Part shown: positions 35,774 to 44,464 of the stretch, one piece after another
Layout of the letters: the number at the start of each line of letters is the position of its first letter
Numbering within the stretch: the first letter of the stretch is position 1
NCBI GenBank assembly: GCA_031430555.1
Contig: JANPBQ010000111.1
Span: 8,043 to 72,042 of the forward strand
Source: UKL13-2 sp031430555
GTDB lineage: Bacteria; Pseudomonadota; Gammaproteobacteria; Burkholderiales; Usitatibacteraceae
DNA length: 64,000 nt
Direction: 5' to 3'
Translations under genes and position numbers: made by a program
The notes under the pieces: generated by a model
What the model saw: the letters and a program-made list of their open reading frames with translations, nothing else
What the model was told of the DNA's origin: nothing
Database searches by the model: none

Positions 35774-36142
35774 ATGACCTACAAAACACTCGCTGCGCGG
35801 TGCGCGACCGGTTTATTTGCCGGCACCGCTTTCGCGCAACCCACCGCACCGCCTGTCGCGAGAACGGCTGCACCGATTGACCCGAAAGTCGCCGAGTGCC
35901 GCGGCAAGAATCAGGCCGAGCATAGGTCGATCGTCGATATGTATCAAAAAGCCAAAGCTGCCGGCAAAATCGATCCGAGAGAAGCGCAAGCCTTCGCCGC
36001 GATGGAAGGTAATCTGAACCGACATGCCGCGTTCCTCGCGCGCGATGGCTTCACCATGGCCGATTGCGCCACGATGGCCGGCGATCTTGACCGTGAAAAA
36101 GCGGTCGTGGCGAGGATGGCCGGGTTGCCACCAGGCAAGTAG
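35774..36142 (+). CDS. Small periplasmic protein of unknown function
   Basis: 122 residues if ATG 35774 is used, giving a 10-base spacing from GGAG at 35760; the ATG at 35765 is too close to it. A signal peptide ends near AFAQPTAP (about residue 20). The mature part is helical with one cysteine at AECRGKNQAE and another in MADCATMAGDL, which could form a disulphide. No family is recognised. A terminator-like hairpin follows at 36197, so it is probably a single-gene unit. Confidence 0.65.
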   Translation: MTYKTLAARCATGLFAGTAFAQPTAPPVARTAAPIDPKVAECRGKNQAEHRSIVDMYQKAKAAGKIDPREAQAFAAMEGNLNRHAAFLARDGFTMADCATMAGDLDREKAVVARMAGLPPGK

Positions 36143-36196
36143 CCAAGCAATGCGCTGCGGGGAGATTCAGGCCCCGAGATGTTACGCAGAAATTGA

Positions 36197-36224
36197 CAAG
36201 GGGAGCTTCGGCTCTCCTTGTCAT
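36197..36224 (+). terminator. Hairpin terminator of the 35774 gene
   Basis: GACAAGGGGAGC and GCTCTCCTTGTC pair, with one G-U, around TTCG. Only a short ATTTG follows, so termination efficiency is uncertain. It also lies at the 3' end of the convergent lipid cluster. Confidence 0.65.
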
Positions 36225-36250
36225 TTGTCGCAAGGAAATGGGTGAATCGG

Positions 36251-36688
36251 TTACGCCATCTTTCGTTTCAGCCAACGCATCAAACCGCCAATCGCCGGCA
36301 GTTTTTCGTACAACTCCCCGGCCGCATCCCAGTAATCGCGGTGATACACAACGCGCCCATCGGGGCCAAAGCGCACATGCGAAGTGCCGTGGATCCGCCG
36401 CGCCAGCGTCGGCTTCAATGCCTTCATGCGGAAGTCGAAATTCCAAATCAACAGCGCTCCGTGCGGCTGTTCGATCGTCTCGATGATGGTGAAGCGCGGC
36501 TCGTCGAGTCGCACAAACATCTCGGCGAACACGGGGCGGATGCGATCGAGTCCGCGCAAGTCGTTGAAAGGGTCGCGAAACGTTGCATCATCGGCGTACA
36601 CGATGCCGATCGCCGCGACTGACGCTGGCGTGAGCGTTTGCCAGTAGTTGACCAGTTTTTCCAATGCAACGCTGCGGGTGACAATCAT
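36251..36688 (-). CDS. NTF2/SnoaL-like protein
   Basis: 145 residues; start ATG 36688 overlaps the stop of the SDR gene by 4 bp (ATGA). The alpha+beta cone fold is suggested by ALEKLVNYWQTLTPASVAAI, DDATFRDPFNDLRG and HGTSHVRFGPDGRVVYHRDYWDAAGELYEKLP. Such proteins form a small-molecule pocket and include isomerases and binding proteins; the family member here is undefined. In many bacteria this gene type travels with the SDR, FAD-oxidoreductase, DUF1365 and CFA-like genes found upstream, so the neighbours suggest a lipid-modification role. Confidence 0.82.
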   Translation of the reverse strand: MIVTRSVALEKLVNYWQTLTPASVAAIGIVYADDATFRDPFNDLRGLDRIRPVFAEMFVRLDEPRFTIIETIEQPHGALLIWNFDFRMKALKPTLARRIHGTSHVRFGPDGRVVYHRDYWDAAGELYEKLPAIGGLMRWLKRKMA

Positions 36689-37464
36689 AGTTTGGTCGAT
36701 CGTTTCACGGCGGGGAAATAGAGCGAATACGGCAGACTTTGCAACGTCTTCAACATACGCGTGAAGGCCTTTGGAAAGTGAATTTCGAATTCACCCTTGC
36801 CGAATCCCTTGATGATTTCATCAGCCGCCTTTTCAGGTGTGATCAGATAAGGCATCTCGAAGTCGTTGTCGGCCGTCATCGGCGTTTTGACGAAGCCGGG
36901 ACAAATCACATATACGTCGAGCCCTTTGTCCTTGAGGTCGAGATACAGCGTTTCGGCGAGATTGATCAGGGCGGCCTTGGTCGGCCCGTACACGAGACTT
37001 TTCGGCAGGCCGCGATAGCCGGCCACGCTCGACACCAGCGCAATGCCGCCAGACTTCGCCTGCATCAGACGCGGGATCACCACCGTGAGGCCGTTGAGAA
37101 ATCCTTCCCAGTTGACGGCCACCATTTTTTTCGCGACCGCGAGATCGATTTCCCAGGCGCGCATCGCCGTGTAATCGCCCGCCATGAAAATCACCAGATC
37201 GTATCCGCCCCATGCCGCGACGAGTTTTTTCTCGGCCTCCACGATGGAGTCGACTTGGGTGATATCGAGCGGCAATGCCAATGTGCGCGCGTCGCCGAGA
37301 CGGGCGGCGAGTGAAGCGAGTTTTTCCACGCGGCGCGCCGAGAGCGCAACCCGAGCGCCGCAGGCATACAATTTTTCCGCGAGCGCCTCGCCGATGCCGC
37401 TGGAGGCGCCGACAATCCAGACGCGCTTCTGCGACCAGTCAGTGATTTTTGGGTTAAGAGACAT
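36685..37464 (-). CDS. Short-chain dehydrogenase/reductase
   Basis: 259 residues from ATG 37464. The NAD(P)-binding motif GASSGIGEAL is at residues 20-29, and the catalytic YGPTKAA (Tyr-x-x-x-Lys) is near 159-163, preceded by the catalytic serine in ALVSSVAGYRG. The C-terminal MLKTLQSLPYSLYFPAVKRS looks amphipathic, suggesting membrane contact. Translational coupling to the NTF2-like gene. A palindromic repeat pair lies between this gene and the DUF3833 gene upstream (37500-37690), which otherwise read as one operon. Confidence 0.9.
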   Translation of the reverse strand: MSLNPKITDWSQKRVWIVGASSGIGEALAEKLYACGARVALSARRVEKLASLAARLGDARTLALPLDITQVDSIVEAEKKLVAAWGGYDLVIFMAGDYTAMRAWEIDLAVAKKMVAVNWEGFLNGLTVVIPRLMQAKSGGIALVSSVAGYRGLPKSLVYGPTKAALINLAETLYLDLKDKGLDVYVICPGFVKTPMTADNDFEMPYLITPEKAADEIIKGFGKGEFEIHFPKAFTRMLKTLQSLPYSLYFPAVKRSTKL

Positions 37465-37506
37465 TTATTTTCCAGGCAGGGTATTCATTGAGAACTCGAC
37501 CTATTC

Positions 37507-37582
37507 CGTCGTTCCCGTGCAGGCGGGAATCCCGTGACTTTGCGACGTACGTCGCTGGATTCCCGCCTGCGCGGGAATGACG
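37507..37582. repeat. Palindromic repeat inside the lipid-modification cluster
   Basis: CGTCGTTCCCGTGCAGGCGG at the left is mirrored by CCGCCTGCGCGGGAATGACG at the right. It belongs to the same loose group of GC-rich hairpins as those inside family-A elements. ATAGAAGTAC, a family-A end, follows at 37610-37619. Confidence 0.75.
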
Positions 37583-37634
37583 ATCCAACGCGTTTACGTG
37601 CGGCATCAATAGAAGTACATAAATCAAATAGTCC

Positions 37635-37686
37635 AGCACTGGCAAGGCGTTCGGAGCAAAAATGCCCGGAACACCACGCCAGTGCT
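37635..37686. repeat. Family-B palindromic repeat inside the cluster
   Basis: AGCACTGGCAAGGCGTT (37635-37651) is mirrored by AACACCACGCCAGTGCT (37670-37686). It is next to the family-A-like end at 37610, repeating the A-plus-B pairing seen elsewhere. Confidence 0.75.
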
Positions 37687-37721
37687 AGTGTTTGCCGAAA
37701 TGAAGTGGGTAGAGTCATCTT

Positions 37722-38240
37722 CTACCGCTTGCGAAAAAATATCGTGATCTCGGCGAACGTCACGCCGAATTTCGACATCGACGTGCGGTTGGTGACGGTC
37801 TTGTCGTCGATCTTCCACATCCAGTCGTCCATATTCATTTCGTATCCTCCGGCGTCCGCGGGCAGCTTCAATACATAGCGCCATTGCAACGCGTTGCCCG
37901 CGGCGACACCGGTCGCCTCGCCAATTACATCGGCAGCGGTGCCGATATAACGGTCGCCATCTTTGCGGATTTTCCAGACACGTTTTTCGGTCTTGCCATC
38001 GGACCATTGAAACGTTTCATCGAGCACGCCCTCGTTGCCGTTCCAGGTGCAATTCATTTCCACCATCATGCGCCGCAAGACTTTTCCCGAGCGATCCTGC
38101 ACCATGCCCCAGCCGTCGACTTTTCCATTGAAGTAAGTCGCGAGATCGAGCTTCGGCGATTGGTTCGCATAATCGGTCGGCGTCACTGCCGCACAACCGG
38201 CGAGCAATGCGCACATCAATAGACGCAGAATATTTTTCAT
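37722..38240 (-). CDS. DUF3833 lipoprotein
   Basis: 172 residues from ATG 38240, whose start overlaps the MFS stop (ATGA). A lipobox LAGC at about residues 12-15 marks a lipoprotein. The mature sequence (TYFNGKVDGWGMVQDRSGKV, WNGNEGVLDETFQWSDGKTEKRVWKI) is the DUF3833 family, lipocalin-like periplasmic proteins of unknown function. It is part of the overlapping gene cluster with the CFA-like methyltransferase and might carry or shield a lipid. It is the last gene before the repeats at 37500-37690. Confidence 0.88.
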   Translation of the reverse strand: MKNILRLLMCALLAGCAAVTPTDYANQSPKLDLATYFNGKVDGWGMVQDRSGKVLRRMMVEMNCTWNGNEGVLDETFQWSDGKTEKRVWKIRKDGDRYIGTAADVIGEATGVAAGNALQWRYVLKLPADAGGYEMNMDDWMWKIDDKTVTNRTSMSKFGVTFAEITIFFRKR

Positions 38241-39622
38241 CACGTAACTCCTGATTTTGAAACCGAGCCCGCCCCGGTGGGTCGGTGAATGAAAGGGGAA
38301 AGCATCAACAACACCGCCGCAACCGCCTTCAATACGCACGGCAGCAAGGCGTAGACTGCAGCGAGATAGAACAGCGCATTCGCAGAGTTATCCGCGCGCG
38401 ATTGAAAGCCGGCCGCCGCCAATGCGGGCAGGGCGATGCCCGCCGCGAGTGCCAGATTCATTTTGGTGACCAGATTCCACAGACCAAAATACGCACCTTC
38501 GTTACGCGTGCGTCCGTACTTCTCATCTTCGTCGATCACGTCCGCGAGCAGCGATGGCGGCAGCGCGAGATCCGCGCCCAAGCCGAGGCCGGACACGATG
38601 CAGATCACCATGAACGGCACCGCGTCGCCCGCCGTCAAGGTGAACGCCCAGATGAACGCGGCAATCGACAGCATCATGCCCACGCACCAGGCGCGCCCCT
38701 TGCCGATGCGCGCCGAAAGCCACACCCACGCGGGCATGCCCAGCGCGCCGGCGGCGAAGTAGGCGACGAGAAAATGCGCCGACAAATCCGGGCGCTTTAC
38801 CACATCCTCGATAAAAAACAACACCAGTGTCGCGGGAATGGCAGCGGCGATGCCGTTGAACACGAAAATCACGAGCAGGCGATTGAACGAGGAATTGCTC
38901 AGCGGACGCAACATCGAGCGCAGCGCATCGCGCGGCACAAGGTTGGAATTGATTTCGCGAGTGGTTGCAACTCGCGGCGCGGGCGAAAATTTGATCGTCA
39001 CCGCCACCAGCAGCAACATCAGCGGCGCGAATAGCGCGGCAAACGTCGCAAATCCCTCACGTTGCCCGCTCGACTGTGAAAGTATTTCGGGCAGCGCCGC
39101 GGCCAGAAAGACGCCGACCAGTCCCAACCCTTCGCGGTATGAGGTCACGCGTGTGCGCTCGTTGGCGTCATCGGAAATCTCGGCGCCGTAGGCCTGATAG
39201 CTGATCTGCACCATGCTGAAAGCGACATACACCAGAAGCAACATCGCAATCAGCCACCACGTCAACGCGCTCGCATCCCACGATGGCGGGCGAAATAATC
39301 CGAGCATGCCGAGCACCAGCAACGGCGCACCGATCACGACCCACAGCATGCGGCCTAAGCGATGCGCGCGCGCGCGGTCGCTCCAATGGCCGAGCAACGG
39401 ATCTTGAATCGCGTCGAAGAGGCGCGCGGCCAGCAACAAGCCGCCGATCGCCGCGAGATTGAGACCCATCGCATCGGCGTAGAACTTCGGCACGTGAACG
39501 TAGATCGGCAGCGCCGCCATCGCCAGCGGCAATCCCGTCGCGCCATAGGCGGCGAGCCGCCAGCCGGGAATGCGCGGCTTCACTTTGTCGTCGGCGGTAC
39601 TCACGTGCGCAGAATCATTCAC
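38240..39622 (-). CDS. MFS transporter, GPH (glycoside-pentoside-hexuronide) type
   Basis: 460 residues; start ATG 39622 overlaps the stop of the chalcone-isomerase-like gene. Twelve hydrophobic segments, with RLFDAIQDPLLGHWSDR after helix 2, the signature of the GPH cation-symporter branch. Such genes recur in clusters with FAD-oxidoreductase/DUF1365/CFA-like genes; from memory a member is in the Rhodobacter sigma-E/ChrR regulon. The substrate is probably not a sugar in this context. Translationally coupled to both neighbours. Confidence 0.87.
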   Translation of the reverse strand: MNDSAHVSTADDKVKPRIPGWRLAAYGATGLPLAMAALPIYVHVPKFYADAMGLNLAAIGGLLLAARLFDAIQDPLLGHWSDRARAHRLGRMLWVVIGAPLLVLGMLGLFRPPSWDASALTWWLIAMLLLVYVAFSMVQISYQAYGAEISDDANERTRVTSYREGLGLVGVFLAAALPEILSQSSGQREGFATFAALFAPLMLLLVAVTIKFSPAPRVATTREINSNLVPRDALRSMLRPLSNSSFNRLLVIFVFNGIAAAIPATLVLFFIEDVVKRPDLSAHFLVAYFAAGALGMPAWVWLSARIGKGRAWCVGMMLSIAAFIWAFTLTAGDAVPFMVICIVSGLGLGADLALPPSLLADVIDEDEKYGRTRNEGAYFGLWNLVTKMNLALAAGIALPALAAAGFQSRADNSANALFYLAAVYALLPCVLKAVAAVLLMLSPFIHRPTGAGSVSKSGVT

Positions 39623-40161
39623 GGCGTGCCGAGTAACTTCGCGCGCACTTGTGGCGCGCTGGTCTTTTCCGACAGCCAGATGTCGAAAAACGCTCTGGCG
39701 AATTCAGCGTCGGCGATGGCGGCGATGAACTTATCGCGGCTGTAGAAGCGCGCCTCTTTACCCGGGATCGACACGCCGATTAGCGCATCGCCCTTCTTGA
39801 TGTCGGGAAACACCTTGGCCATTTCTTCGCCCCAGCGTTTCAATTTCGCATCGTCGGTGTGACCCAGCCCGCGCATTTCCTTCACGCTGCGCTCGGCGAT
39901 ATCTCGGCCATTTAGCGACATGTCGTAGACCAATTCGAGCGCGAACGGCTCGTGGTGCGCGAATGGTTTCATCAATGTCCAGAGGCGGACGTCGTACACC
40001 TTGAAACCGAAGAAGCGCATCACGCCTTCACCGCGCGTGCTGAGGCCGGGAACATCTTGTGCGACAACCGCGGGCAACATTTGCGCGAAGCCCGCATGCG
40101 ATGCCGTCAGCAATGCGACGCAAAGCGCGAGCCGAGTGATCACCACTTTGTGCGTGTCCAC
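39619..40161 (-). CDS. Chalcone isomerase-like periplasmic protein
   Basis: 180 residues from GTG 40161, directly after the CFA-like stop (TAGGTG junction). A signal peptide ends near GFAQ (about residue 27). The rest is a chalcone-isomerase fold: MRFFGFKVYDVRLWTL, LELVYDMSLNGRDIAERSVKEM, FPDIKKGDALIGVSIPGKEARF. Bacterial members of the CHI-like family bind fatty acids rather than flavonoids as far as is known. The fold and context with membrane-lipid genes suggest periplasmic fatty-acid handling, which is inference. Confidence 0.85.
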   Translation of the reverse strand: MDTHKVVITRLALCVALLTASHAGFAQMLPAVVAQDVPGLSTRGEGVMRFFGFKVYDVRLWTLMKPFAHHEPFALELVYDMSLNGRDIAERSVKEMRGLGHTDDAKLKRWGEEMAKVFPDIKKGDALIGVSIPGKEARFYSRDKFIAAIADAEFARAFFDIWLSEKTSAPQVRAKLLGTP

Positions 40162-41400
40162 CTAGCGTGCCCGCGTCAGTTCAATTTGCATCACGTCCGT
40201 CCTTCCGGATCGAAATCCGGCTTCGCAATAACTCAGATAGAACCGCCAGAGTTGCAGGAATCGCTCGTCGAATCCCAGTGGCTTGATCGTGGCGCTCTTT
40301 TCATTGACGCGGTCGCGCCACCATTTCACCGTCTCAGCGTAATCGATGCCGAATCTAAACGGGTTACCTGCCGCCAATCCCGCATCTTGCGCCAACGCGA
40401 CGAAACGCGGGATTGGCGCCAACATGCCGCCGGGGAAAATATATTCGCGGATGAAGTCGCTCGTTTGGCGATATCGCGGAAATGCTTCTTCGGCGATTGT
40501 GATCGTCTGCACCATGGCCCGTCCGCCCGGCTTCAGGCGGGCGTGAACTGTGTCGAAATAAGTCGGCCAGAAGCGTTCGCCAACCGCTTCGAACATTTCG
40601 ATCGACACGACAAAATCGAATTGCCCGCACACATCGCGGTAGTCGATCAATTGAAGATCGACATGGTCGTTCAATCCCGCGAGCGCGATCCGTTGCCGGG
40701 CGTACGCCAGTTGCGCGTTCGATAGCGTAATGCCGGTCACGTGTACGCCGCGCGTGCGCGCCGCGTATTCGGCGAAGCCACCCCAGCCGCAGCCGATTTC
40801 AAGAATAGTGTGGCCGGGTGCCGGATCGAGGATGTCGAGTATGCGTTGATACTTCGCGGTCTGCGCGGCCTCCATCGGCTGTGCGTGATCGCCGTTGAAC
40901 ACGCCGCTGGAATAGGTCATCGTGTTGTCCAGCCAAAGACGATAAAAGTCGTTGGACAAATCATAGTGCGCGTGAATATTTTTCTTCGCGTTCGCGCGCG
41001 TGTTGAACCGCAGCATATGTTTGATGCGAAACAGCAGCGCGACCAAAGGTTTGCCGTAAAAAATCCGCTCCAGCGCGCGCTGATTCTCCGTGCACAGCAT
41101 CAGAAACGCGGTCAAATCAGACGTATGCACGCGGCCATCGCGATAGCATTCAGCAAGACCGATTTCGGCCGACTTGAACGCCTCCGTCGCCACCCCCCAA
41201 TCGCCGAAGCGGATATCGGCCGAGGGGCCATCGCGCGTGCCACGAAAGTGGGTGGTGACGCCTTCCGGCGAGGTGAAGATCAAACTGCCGCAATCGAGCC
41301 GCTGCAATAGCGAATGAAATAGTTGCGCGGCACGCGGCAAGTGCTTCACGGTGCGTATTGCATGGGATCGCGAGGGGATATCGTTGGCGGTTATGCTCAT
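40162..41400 (-). CDS. CFA-synthase-like SAM methyltransferase acting on unsaturated acyl chains
   Basis: 412 residues from ATG 41400. The SAM-binding motif LEIGCGWGGFAEYAA is near 200-214, and HYDLSNDFYRLWLD matches CFA synthase. Of the residues that bind bicarbonate in E. coli Cfa, the cysteine is replaced by S165 (TYSS) and the histidine by Q298 (MVQTIT), while the acidic E271 (MFEAVG) is kept. That pattern is seen in CFA-like enzymes that methylate, rather than cyclopropanate, unsaturated fatty acids, including the UfaM-type enzymes of furan-fatty-acid synthesis. So the likely product is a methylated acyl chain in phospholipid. It is central to this operon. Confidence 0.88.
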   Translation of the reverse strand: MSITANDIPSRSHAIRTVKHLPRAAQLFHSLLQRLDCGSLIFTSPEGVTTHFRGTRDGPSADIRFGDWGVATEAFKSAEIGLAECYRDGRVHTSDLTAFLMLCTENQRALERIFYGKPLVALLFRIKHMLRFNTRANAKKNIHAHYDLSNDFYRLWLDNTMTYSSGVFNGDHAQPMEAAQTAKYQRILDILDPAPGHTILEIGCGWGGFAEYAARTRGVHVTGITLSNAQLAYARQRIALAGLNDHVDLQLIDYRDVCGQFDFVVSIEMFEAVGERFWPTYFDTVHARLKPGGRAMVQTITIAEEAFPRYRQTSDFIREYIFPGGMLAPIPRFVALAQDAGLAAGNPFRFGIDYAETVKWWRDRVNEKSATIKPLGFDERFLQLWRFYLSYCEAGFRSGRTDVMQIELTRAR

Positions 41401-41416
41401 GGCGTCGTTTAGTGAG

Positions 41417-42220
41417 TTAGCGGGTGGTTTCGAAGGCGGGGGGTTCGGGTTTGCGGAAATACGGCAGGCGTTTCAGCCAGAGTCGTATTGCCTGCGTGTG
41501 GATTCGCAGTACCACGGCGAAGGTCATGAGGGGATGGCGCAGGAATGCGCGCAATGCGCTAGCGGCATTCAGCGGCTCGGGCGTGCCGTGCAATGTCGTC
41601 ACCAGGAGTTTGTCGCGCTCGGCGAAATCGGCACCGTCATCGAAGTAATCGATTTCGGCGAATGCGCGTCCTGCCGTTTGCTCGAAACGAAACCGGTAGT
41701 GACCTTTCACCGCACAAAACGGTGAGACATGGAACACTTTCCGCGCGGTGAGCCAGTCGCCGGGATGGATCGCGCGTTGATCGTCATGCACCACAAGATA
41801 ATTATGTCGCTCACCAAACGTGTTATTCACTTCGCAGAGTGCCGCGCGCAATTGGCCTTCGCGATCAAGGCAATACCAGACGCTGATGGGATTGAATACG
41901 TAACCCAGCAGACGCGGAAAAGATTGCAGCACGATGTCGCCGTCGACCACGCGGATGCCTTCGCGTTTCAACAGCGCCCGCATCCAAACGTCGAGGCTGC
42001 TGCCGTCGCGCGGACCGTAATCGCGGTCGAAAAAAGAAAGCAGATTGAATCGATTGCGCGAAAACCAGCGGTTGCCGATATGGTCAAGCTGCGAGAGTGG
42101 CACGCGCAGAAAAAACACCGCATAGGAAAATGCATGCTCAATGGGGCGGAAGCGCTTGTGAAATACTCGGCCCACGCACAGTTCCGCGCGCGTGCGCGCA
42201 TTCACCGGCAGGCCGCTCAT
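41417..42220 (-). CDS. DUF1365 protein
   Basis: 267 residues; ATG 42220 overlaps the FAD-oxidoreductase stop by 4 bp. The family signature is present: VNARTRAELCVGRVFHKRFRP at the N-terminus, FFDRDYGPRDGSSLDVWMRALL, RLLGYVFNPISVWYCLDREG and VFHVSPFCAVKGHYRF. DUF1365 proteins nearly always accompany the amine-oxidase-like FAD protein and a CFA-type methyltransferase. Biochemical function is unknown; a lipid substrate is the usual proposal. Translation is coupled to its neighbours. Confidence 0.92.
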   Translation of the reverse strand: MSGLPVNARTRAELCVGRVFHKRFRPIEHAFSYAVFFLRVPLSQLDHIGNRWFSRNRFNLLSFFDRDYGPRDGSSLDVWMRALLKREGIRVVDGDIVLQSFPRLLGYVFNPISVWYCLDREGQLRAALCEVNNTFGERHNYLVVHDDQRAIHPGDWLTARKVFHVSPFCAVKGHYRFRFEQTAGRAFAEIDYFDDGADFAERDKLLVTTLHGTPEPLNAASALRAFLRHPLMTFAVVLRIHTQAIRLWLKRLPYFRKPEPPAFETTR

Positions 42221-43587
42221 GCATCCACCCCCGGATACGCGCTGGCGAGATCATTGGCGGCGGGCACATCGGTCTTCCACGGCACCTTGGCACCGAGCGC
42301 TTTGGCGACTGCAATACCCGACATCAAGCCATCTTCATGAAAACCATGGCGCGTCCATGCGCCCGCGAACCACATACGGCGTCGGCCTTGCAGTTTGCGC
42401 AGCGATCGCTTGGTGGTATCACTGCCGGCCAGAAACACCGGGTGCTCGTAGGTCATTTCGCGGATGATGTTGCCGCGTTCCGGCGCGATCAACGGATTCA
42501 TCGTGACGATGACGGGTGTCTTGAAGGGCAGGGGCTGCAAACGATTGATCAGGTATGAAAGCGACACCGGCGACGCGCTATTGGTTTGTCCGCGCGCGCC
42601 AGCGGTTTTCGCATCCCAGGCCATGAAGTTCCATGCCGCCCATGCGCGTTGTCGATCCGGCAGTAACCGCTGATCGGTATGCAGGATGGCCGTATTTGAC
42701 TGATACGGAATACCGGCGAGCAGTTGCGTGGCCTCAGAGTGGCTTTTGCCGAGCAATTGCGCGGTTTGGTCGGTGTGGCAGGCGAACACCACCTGATCGA
42801 AAGCCTCCTCGCCATCCGCGCCCGTTACCGTCACCGCGTAATCGTCGCCACGGACAGCCGTGAGGCGCGCGTTGAGCCGTACATCGTCAAGTGCCGCCGC
42901 CATTTTTTGCACATAGGTTCGCGCGCCGTTGCGAACGGTGCGCCATTGCGGGCGATGGTTGATGGAAAGCAATCCGTGGTTGCGGCAAAACGAGACAAAC
43001 GTCGACAACGGAAAACCATCAATCTTCGTGGTCGGCGTCGACCAAATACAGGCCGCCATCGGTTTCAAATACCAATCGCGAAATGCGGCACCGTAGTGAT
43101 TTGTGTCGAGATATTCGCCGAGTGTCCCGGGCGCGTCACCCGTGCGTGCGGCGAGGAGGCTGGCCGCCTCATTGAAGCGCAGCAGATCGCGCAGCATGCC
43201 CCAGAACGCGGGCTTGAGCAGATTGGCGGGCTGGGCGAATACCGTCGCCGGATTGCCCGATCCACACCATTCGAGTGTGCCGCGACCGCGATCATCCATC
43301 AGCTTCACGCCGAATGACATATCCGACTCGGCCAGTTCGATGCCAAGGTTCACAAACAGCGCATTCAGATTCGGGTACGTCCAATCGTTCAACACCAGGA
43401 AGCCGGTATCGACCGGATGGGTCATGCCATCGAGCGTGACGTCGATGGTATTGGTGTGGCCGCCAAGCCGGTCATCTTTTTCGAACAGGGTGACGCGGTG
43501 CCCACGGCCCGCATGGCCCGAATGGCGCGCGAGCAGCCATGCCGTGGAAAGGCCGGCAATGCCCCCGCCGATGACGGCGATTTTCAT
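42217..43587 (-). CDS. FAD-dependent amine-oxidase-like oxidoreductase
   Basis: 456 residues from ATG 43587. The dinucleotide-binding motif is VIGGGIAGLSTAWLLARH at residues 5-22, followed by FEKDDRLGGHTNT, and a C-terminal FAD contact is in MWFAGAWTRHGFHEDGLMSGIAVAKAL. This type (often annotated as NAD/FAD-binding protein) sits with DUF1365 and CFA-like genes in many genomes and is thought to introduce a double bond or oxidise the methylated acyl chain. No transmembrane helix. The start overlaps the SOUL stop and the end overlaps the DUF1365 start. Confidence 0.92.
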   Translation of the reverse strand: MKIAVIGGGIAGLSTAWLLARHSGHAGRGHRVTLFEKDDRLGGHTNTIDVTLDGMTHPVDTGFLVLNDWTYPNLNALFVNLGIELAESDMSFGVKLMDDRGRGTLEWCGSGNPATVFAQPANLLKPAFWGMLRDLLRFNEAASLLAARTGDAPGTLGEYLDTNHYGAAFRDWYLKPMAACIWSTPTTKIDGFPLSTFVSFCRNHGLLSINHRPQWRTVRNGARTYVQKMAAALDDVRLNARLTAVRGDDYAVTVTGADGEEAFDQVVFACHTDQTAQLLGKSHSEATQLLAGIPYQSNTAILHTDQRLLPDRQRAWAAWNFMAWDAKTAGARGQTNSASPVSLSYLINRLQPLPFKTPVIVTMNPLIAPERGNIIREMTYEHPVFLAGSDTTKRSLRKLQGRRRMWFAGAWTRHGFHEDGLMSGIAVAKALGAKVPWKTDVPAANDLASAYPGVDA

Positions 43588-44282
43588 TTTGCGACAGGAA
43601 CGGCTGCGTTGATCGGGCTCGACTCTTCGCGGGCGCTTGGCGCTGCATCGACTTCAACCATTACTTCGTTGCGGCGCAAAAACCACGGCATGATCGGTGG
43701 ATCGTAACGCGCGAACTCGACTGCGCCGCGCGCCTGCCGACCTGATTTCGCGATCTCATCGAGCAACAATTTCACATGCTCAGTGTAGCGGGCCTGGCTC
43801 CACGTACCGGAATAGGCCCGCACCGCCATCGTGCGCGCGGCGATTTCGCGGATCACCACGCGCTCATCCAGCGGCTCGGGAATGGTCGCGCGGGTGAAAT
43901 GCGCTGGCATTGTGAAGGCGACCACAAAATTGCCCGCTTCATCTTGTGCGCGTTGAGTAACAGGTGCCGTCATGGCAATTTTCTCCGCCGGCGATTGGCT
44001 CACTGGCGCGGTCATGTCGATTTTCGTTTTTCCGCGATTGTTGCCGGCGATGTAATTGAATAGCGGTCGAAAGGCGACGTTCCCGGCCTCGACAAAATCC
44101 GCCTTCACACTCGTCTGGGCGACCAGCAACACCGGGTACGCGCGAAACTCGACATCGCCGCTGCGCCCGACGACGCGATACGCAGGTTCTTCGATCGCAA
44201 TCGCCGGTGCAGAGACTATTGCCATGGGGCAGAATCCAATTATCGAGATAACTCGTTTGCGCCAGCTTGAGGTCAATGTCAT
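43584..44282 (-). CDS. SOUL-family heme-binding protein
   Basis: 232 residues from ATG 44282; the frame is open upstream to 44381 but the signal peptide (WRKRVISIIGFCPMAIVSAPAIA) begins here. The SOUL domain is recognised from EEPAYRVVGRSGDVEFRAYPVLLVAQTSV, TKIDMTAPVSQSPAEKIAMTAPV and the C-terminal ARYDPPIMPWFLRRNEVMVEV. Family members bind heme or tetrapyrroles. It is the first gene of the leftward operon; promoter and candidate operator lie in the gap to the divergent tetR-type gene. Upstream in many genomes a light or redox regulator takes its place. Confidence 0.9.
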   Translation of the reverse strand: MTLTSSWRKRVISIIGFCPMAIVSAPAIAIEEPAYRVVGRSGDVEFRAYPVLLVAQTSVKADFVEAGNVAFRPLFNYIAGNNRGKTKIDMTAPVSQSPAEKIAMTAPVTQRAQDEAGNFVVAFTMPAHFTRATIPEPLDERVVIREIAARTMAVRAYSGTWSQARYTEHVKLLLDEIAKSGRQARGAVEFARYDPPIMPWFLRRNEVMVEVDAAPSAREESSPINAAVPVAK

Positions 44283-44402
44283 TTCAACTCGTTTGGGTTC
44301 AATTAATGTGCAGCGACTTCGTGGATTGGTTGGGTCGGGATGGCTCAAAATGGGCTTGGAATTCGCCCGCTTTAGTGGCACAATCGCCTAAATTACCTTT
44401 CC

Positions 44403-44427
44403 GGTCAAATTGTGACCGTGAAGTCAC
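44403..44427. promoter_or_regulatory. Overlapping palindromes in the divergent promoter region, candidate TetR operator
   Basis: GGTCAAATTGTGACC (44403-44417, arms GGTCA/TGACC) overlaps GTGACCGTGAAGTCAC (44412-44427, arms GTGAC/GTCAC). The site lies between the SOUL start (44282) and the TetR ATG (44465). Position and symmetry suit an operator that would control both directions, but no binding data exist in the sequence. Confidence 0.45.
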
Positions 44428-44464
44428 GTATTGAACCTGTAAGTGTGTTGAAAGTCAATCGAAT

